From positions 14,679,265-14,743,264 of the forward strand of contig OY829655.1 in assembly GCA_963691815.1 (NCBI GenBank): a stretch of 64,000 nt of DNA, read 5' to 3'. The notes beneath the pieces are model-generated. The model made no database searches, had not been told where the DNA came from, and saw only the letters and a program-made list of their open reading frames with translations. The translations under genes and the position numbers were made by a program. This DNA is from Echiichthys vipera. Its lineage: Eukaryota; Chordata; Actinopteri; Perciformes; Trachinidae. Each line of letters starts with the position of its first letter. Within the stretch, counting starts at the first letter, position 1. Of the stretch, positions 59,535 to 64,000 are shown in pieces.

Positions 59535-60633
59535 GCTAAGTAGTCATATAATACTCACTGTTAAACATTTAAATGTGTTTTTCTTTGAAATAATGCGGAA
59601 GTAGGTTATTGGGGACTGTGATTAAAAACAAACAGAGAAAATACAGAGTAAACATGACGGAAATTAAGTCACGTTTATACTGTGTCATTGAGATGTTGAG
59701 TCAGCTCTATGGTATTTTATCTTGTTATGATGTAAGATACATTTTTGGTTGTGTTGTTCTATTATGTTCTTTTGGTAATGTGTGTGTCCATCCTTAATCA
59801 CATCACCACGAATCCATCTGGGTTCAGTACACAAACAACAAATGGTTGCAACAAAACAAAATTGCAAATTATCTCTCCAGCAGATTATTGTTTTTTTTAC
59901 TGCCATTTGTTCTCAGATGTCGGTTTATTAGGCACACCCAGCTGGCAGTAAACTAATAACACACTAAAACCTACCTTTATTACGGTCGTGATGTTAAGGT
60001 TTTGTACTTGAGAGGTTTTAATTTATCTTAAAGTTAATTTTGGAGGCTGGATTTTTTGGTGCTGTTGAATTACACAGTTTTTTTCTGCCTCTTCTGTGTT
60101 GAGTGGCTCACAGACAGTGTCAAAGAATAATGAACAAATATTCTTTCTTTCCTGTTTCTCTCCGGCTTTCAGCTATTCTAAAATTGCCTACTTTTTTAGC
60201 TACAACCAGCATTTCTATAGCACGGTCGGGTGGTCAACAGCATATGTAGTGCTCACTTATTGTGAATTTTTGCTTGTTACAAAAAAATGTGTTTTATTGT
60301 TGTTCAACTGTGTTGATAGAGAATAAAGTAATTGGTAATGTTCAGTCTAATGTGGATATGTGGAAACATAACTTAATAAGAAAATATTGAAAAATAATAA
60401 TCTCTTTTTTTCCCCAATATCCAGGTGTGACTAGGAGGCTGTCCCCCTGGGATTGTGTTATCTCTCTGACAATCGTGACGTCAAACTCGTGAGATTTGGA
60501 GAGAGGATAGTTTTGTTGCATCCAGCGTGACACATCATACAGTCCCAGACCACCTAACCAGGTAACCAAAGATTCTTGCCATATGTGCTCCAAAATATGT
60601 TGGCTACTTATTAGTTAAGTTCTGCTCCAGCTA

Positions 60634-60635
<2 letters not shown>

Positions 60636-60689
<54 letters not shown>
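60636..60689. repeat. (TA)n microsatellite
   Basis: About 27 TA units. Confidence 0.97.
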
Positions 60690-60694
<5 letters not shown>

Positions 60695-63225
60695 CAGTAA
60701 CATTCGCTTGATCTCATGTCAGCCAATAGAGAGATGAATCTTAAGCATTTAAACTGACTCTTTTTACTTAGTTTTATCCTCCAGGTGTACATCTACTTAT
60801 ACAACCTATATGCAGCAAAACTCTGGTACACAAATTTAACCGAACAATATAAAGATCCTAGGAAGGATATGAATACAACCAAAATCATTTCTGGCAATAT
60901 GATAATGACAAATAAAGCATTATCGTGCACCGGGATTGCTGTGGCGGCTTGTAAATCTGTGAGCGAATGAAAAAACAGTCAAACCCTCATGCAGCATTAT
61001 TGTAAGCCTGTTCTTCATGACAACAATTAATTAATTAATAATTAATTTATCCTAAACATCTGAGATGTGGTGAATACCTGTAAGAAAGAAAAAAAAAGAG
61101 CAACAAGAGAAAGAGAGAGACAGAAAGAATGCCTGCTACCTCCACAGATAAAATGACTGTGTGGGTGGATGTACATGTGAGTGCAGGCTGCTAGGAGCTG
61201 TGAGTGGGAAGTGGGTACTGAGTGGGAAGAGAAGAGCTGCTTTAGTGAGACGATCAGCACCATGGCCTGCTGAAAGGCAGTCACGCTTTCATGGCTTCTC
61301 TTTTGTTTTCTGCTCTTGATCAAAGACAGAGTTCCAGGTAGTGAGGTTGTTGATGATGGATGGTGGATAAGAGTGTTTTTATGCATGCCGGCCATCGTCT
61401 GTGTCCACGTGTATATGTGAGGGTCAGTTGCTGGTTCCCTCCCAATTATTTTCATGTAAAATTATGATGTATCTAATAACAACACTGGACAGAAACATGA
61501 TGGAAAAGACTGAATAGACTGAACAGAAACGGAACATTAGGGGCAGAACATGTAATAAAAAAGCAAGTTTCTAGAAAGCCTTACAAGTAGGGCAACTGAT
61601 GAGGGTAGAGCTGAAGAAGCCTTTTCATTTTCTGAACCATTTTTGTGTAAATCCCAGGGAAATAATATACATATATTTGCTAGGTGAGAACAAATGGGAT
61701 ACAACAATTTCACATTGAAATAAGACCATATTTAATAATAATGTGTATATCACTTTTCAAGGTACTCAAAGAAACTTTACATAAAACAATAAAAGACAAT
61801 ACATTTAAAACAAGTACATTTAAACAAGAACAGGCTGCAAGTTAGTACATTAAAAACAAGTAGGCTACGTTTAAGAAACATGTAAGTCGATAAAAGATAT
61901 TTACTTTACTTAGAACCTAGACGCAAGTTTGTAATGGACACAGGTGTAGCAGCAAGAATGGGGAATGAGAAAAATATTGTGTAGGAATAAGGAAACAAAG
62001 AACCATTGAATAATTACAGTAAAACATTGTCTAAAAGATCAAATCAGTATTGTTGAAGAGGGATGCTCCAATCTGAAGTGGCTGATAATCATTACAAATA
62101 ATTGATGAATTAATAATTGGTTGTCCGTTTTTTTAATTCTGTCATTCTTTAACACTGCTGCTGTTGAGAAATCGTACTGGTCAGTATGTCTGTAGTATAA
62201 AAGTATAAAAGCGCCTCTTTAGTTACCAACACTAAGGTACCCTTGCTCCATTGGAGTCAGCAGGTCAGACTGTGATTGGACTAGGCAGCTTCCAGGTGTG
62301 AATGTGTGTGGGTATTCCTGCCTGACCGCTCAGAAATCACAAATGGTTGTAACTACTTGGCCTAAGGGTAGGAAAAGATCAGGGTCATGGTGAAATGAAA
62401 CTGTGGGTATGAGACGGGATGCAGACAAAAGTCTCTGGAGTCACTGACTTTGTACATCTAACCAACCACCTTGACTTTGCAAGACAACATAAAAAATATT
62501 TCCACTTTTTAAAAGACTTCACTCATTATTCACACAACTATCATATTTCTCTTTTCAGAAAAACATAAATATAGGCTTTTTAAAGATGAAGAACTGTTGT
62601 ACCCTGTCCTTTTTTTATCAGTCCATGGGTTATAGGTTTTTAAAGACACATCCAACACTAATAACATAATTCCCGCATTAAAGCTGCAAAGATGCCTAAT
62701 TTTATGCTGTTTGACATTGTTTTACTTTCATGCCATAAAATCAAAAACATGCATACTTTTTACATGAAAAGTCTTTGAAGCTGCATTAAAAGTATGTTAT
62801 AAGGGCTTAGGAAGGGCTTTTTTTTAACAGCATCTTAAAACATGCAGGAGGTTGTAGATGAAGAAACAGGTAAAGATGTATTGTTGAGTGAAACATAGAC
62901 ACTGACAGGATTATTTTAATGGTTCAATCTAACCCTATTAGGTAATACAATCATCATTTTTTTAGGAAGACACTTTATCCTGCTGTTGTGGATAAAATTA
63001 GCTTACCCTGAACTACGTTGGCTCAGTTATTTACAAAATAGTCCAGTTTCTCCTGCTCCACAATATTTCCCAAAAGTAAAATTATCCCTTCAAACACACG
63101 TAAGTATGTCATTGCTTACAAAATATATGCATGCCTCATACACATCAAGAATGATGCAGCCTTACACACATACAAGCCACATACTCATATGCATAGTATA
63201 TACACAAACAAACACACACGTACAC

Positions 63226-63246
63226 GCACACCCACACACACACACA

Positions 63247-63302
<56 letters not shown>
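63226..63302. repeat. (CA)n microsatellite
   Basis: CA tract with a CC and a GA interruption near its start. Confidence 0.97.
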
Positions 63303-63303
<1 letters not shown>

Positions 63304-63418
63304 GCACACCAACTTAGAGGAACTACATCTTGCATCCCTAAGCTCCTCTCCTGTTCTCTAGCTCCTGCAGTGAGGCAGCCCCGAGAGGAGAGCCCTGCAA
63401 TGCAGCATCTGTGTGACT

Positions 63419-63435
63419 CACACACGCACACACAT

Positions 63436-63466
<31 letters not shown>

Positions 63467-63494
63467 TGCACGCACACACGCACGCACACACACA
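63419..63494. repeat. (CACG)n/(CA)n microsatellite
   Basis: About nine CACG/GCAC units in CA-rich flanks. Confidence 0.95.
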
Positions 63495-63725
63495 GTGAGA
63501 TGGTTGCATGTGAAAGTGCTCAGATCGTAGGAGGGAGATGAGGAGTGAGAGAGCAGAGTGAAGCGGAGGATGGAGCCTGATGAGAGTTGGAGGAGGAGGA
63601 GGTGGAGGTGTAGGAGTGAGTAGGAGGAGGAACAAGGAAGGGAGGAGGTGGAGGAAGGGAGGAGGTGGATGAAGGTGAAGAGGGAAGAAGAAATAGCAGG
63701 TGGGAGGAAAGGATGCAAAGAAGTC
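63495..63725 (+). repeat. GA/GGA-rich purine tract
   Basis: The plus strand is strongly purine-rich with many GGAGGA units. It could be a 5' UTR or simply low-complexity DNA; no splice donor or start codon supports a gene. Confidence 0.5.
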
Positions 63726-64000
63726 AGACAAAAGAAGAGAACAAGAAGCCGATAAGAGCCATAGAAATGACAAATGGACTCCTTAATTAGCTCAGTGATT
63801 ACCTCGTCAGGGCAGAAATTGTACGGCTGATGTGTTCACAGACAGTTTATCAATCCTGCTTCATCTCGTTAAGCTGGACACGCATTGTGATACATGCTTG
63901 AACTGACAGGGTAAAGATTGGCTTGAAACAAATGAAAATAAACCAGAATATATTCATAGCTGGCAAATTCATCTTCAGAAAACTTTGGATTTGCTGTGTG
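63726..64000. other. non-repetitive sequence at window end
   Basis: Balanced, repeat-poor sequence (around CCTTAATTAGCTCAGTGATTA to AGCTGGACACGCATTG). No open frame or splice signal decides a function; a conserved non-coding element is possible. Confidence 0.35.

Larger units (their letters stand above)
58848..63225. other. intergenic or intronic DNA, no gene recognised
   Basis: No supported gene. A dispersed-repeat-like block lies near 61740-61870 (TATCACTTTTCAAGGTACTC and neighbours), a type often seen in fish genomes; its class is unknown to me. Confidence 0.4.

Noticed and set aside
60342..60593. Exon-like segment bounded by TATCCAG and CCAG/GTAACC, and an 83-codon minus-strand frame
   Set aside because: All plus-strand frames between the splice-like borders are closed; the minus-strand frame has no splice signals and no recognised family.
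62986..63773. Long open frames on both strands (up to 203 codons)
   Set aside because: They run through CA, CACG and GGA repeats and encode only low-complexity Cys/Val, His/Thr or Leu/Ser/Pro strings, as any dinucleotide repeat does.
1..64000. CRISPR arrays, bacterial operons, phage or plasmid features
   Set aside because: The only tandem repeats are microsatellites and two short duplications. Codon context and GT-AG introns are eukaryotic.

Overview
The window looks like nuclear genomic DNA of a teleost fish, probably a percomorph-type genome. The reasons are a split vertebrate gene with GT-AG introns, very frequent (CA)n/(GT)n microsatellites, and many fish-type short DNA transposons, LINE tails and a tRNA-derived SINE. 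No bacterial-type gene, operon, CRISPR array or phage feature is visible.

Region 1 (1-16.7 kb, + strand). One real protein-coding gene is present: the 3' part of a KANSL1-family gene, best matched to kansl1l. Thirteen coding exons between 1877 and 15681 join with consistent phases into 574 residues ending at a TAA. The predicted protein carries, in order, the coiled-coil segment, an ARTRP motif resembling the WDR5-binding (WIN) motif, a Ser/Cys-rich stretch, a very basic stretch and the PEHE region that in this family contacts the acetyltransferase KAT8/MOF. The N-terminal part, about 370 residues by comparison with human KANSL1L as I remember it, must lie upstream of the window. A 3' UTR of about 1 kb ends near an ATTAAA signal at 16694. 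The introns hold terminal-inverted-repeat (TIR) elements, an L1-like LINE remnant and several GT/CA tracts placed strikingly close to splice sites.

Region 2 (16.7-64 kb). I recognise no protein-coding gene here. It is a long intergenic or giant-intron stretch with many dispersed repeats: a tRNA-derived SINE (32.5 kb), a hAT-like element inside a CA microsatellite (35.0-36.3 kb), two copies of a TTAA-flanked MITE (37.7 and 40.0 kb), a composite MITE (48.3-49.0 kb), a hairpin-headed repeat (50.9 kb), two LINE 3' tails, a pogo/Tigger-like element with a broken transposase N-terminus (56.9-57.6 kb), and a frameshifted helicase fragment (58.6 kb). A few exon-like islands with good splice signals (24.3 kb minus, 47.6 kb plus, 59.5 kb minus) are listed as weak candidates only.

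How it fits together: the only pathway visible is chromatin regulation. A KANSL1-type scaffold would bring KAT8, WDR5 and other NSL subunits together for histone H4 acetylation. Everything else is repeat biology or unexplained non-coding DNA. I found no convincing new biological system. The most interesting observations are the GT/CA tracts and tandem acceptors at the kansl1l splice sites, and two different short elements that share almost identical TIR ends.
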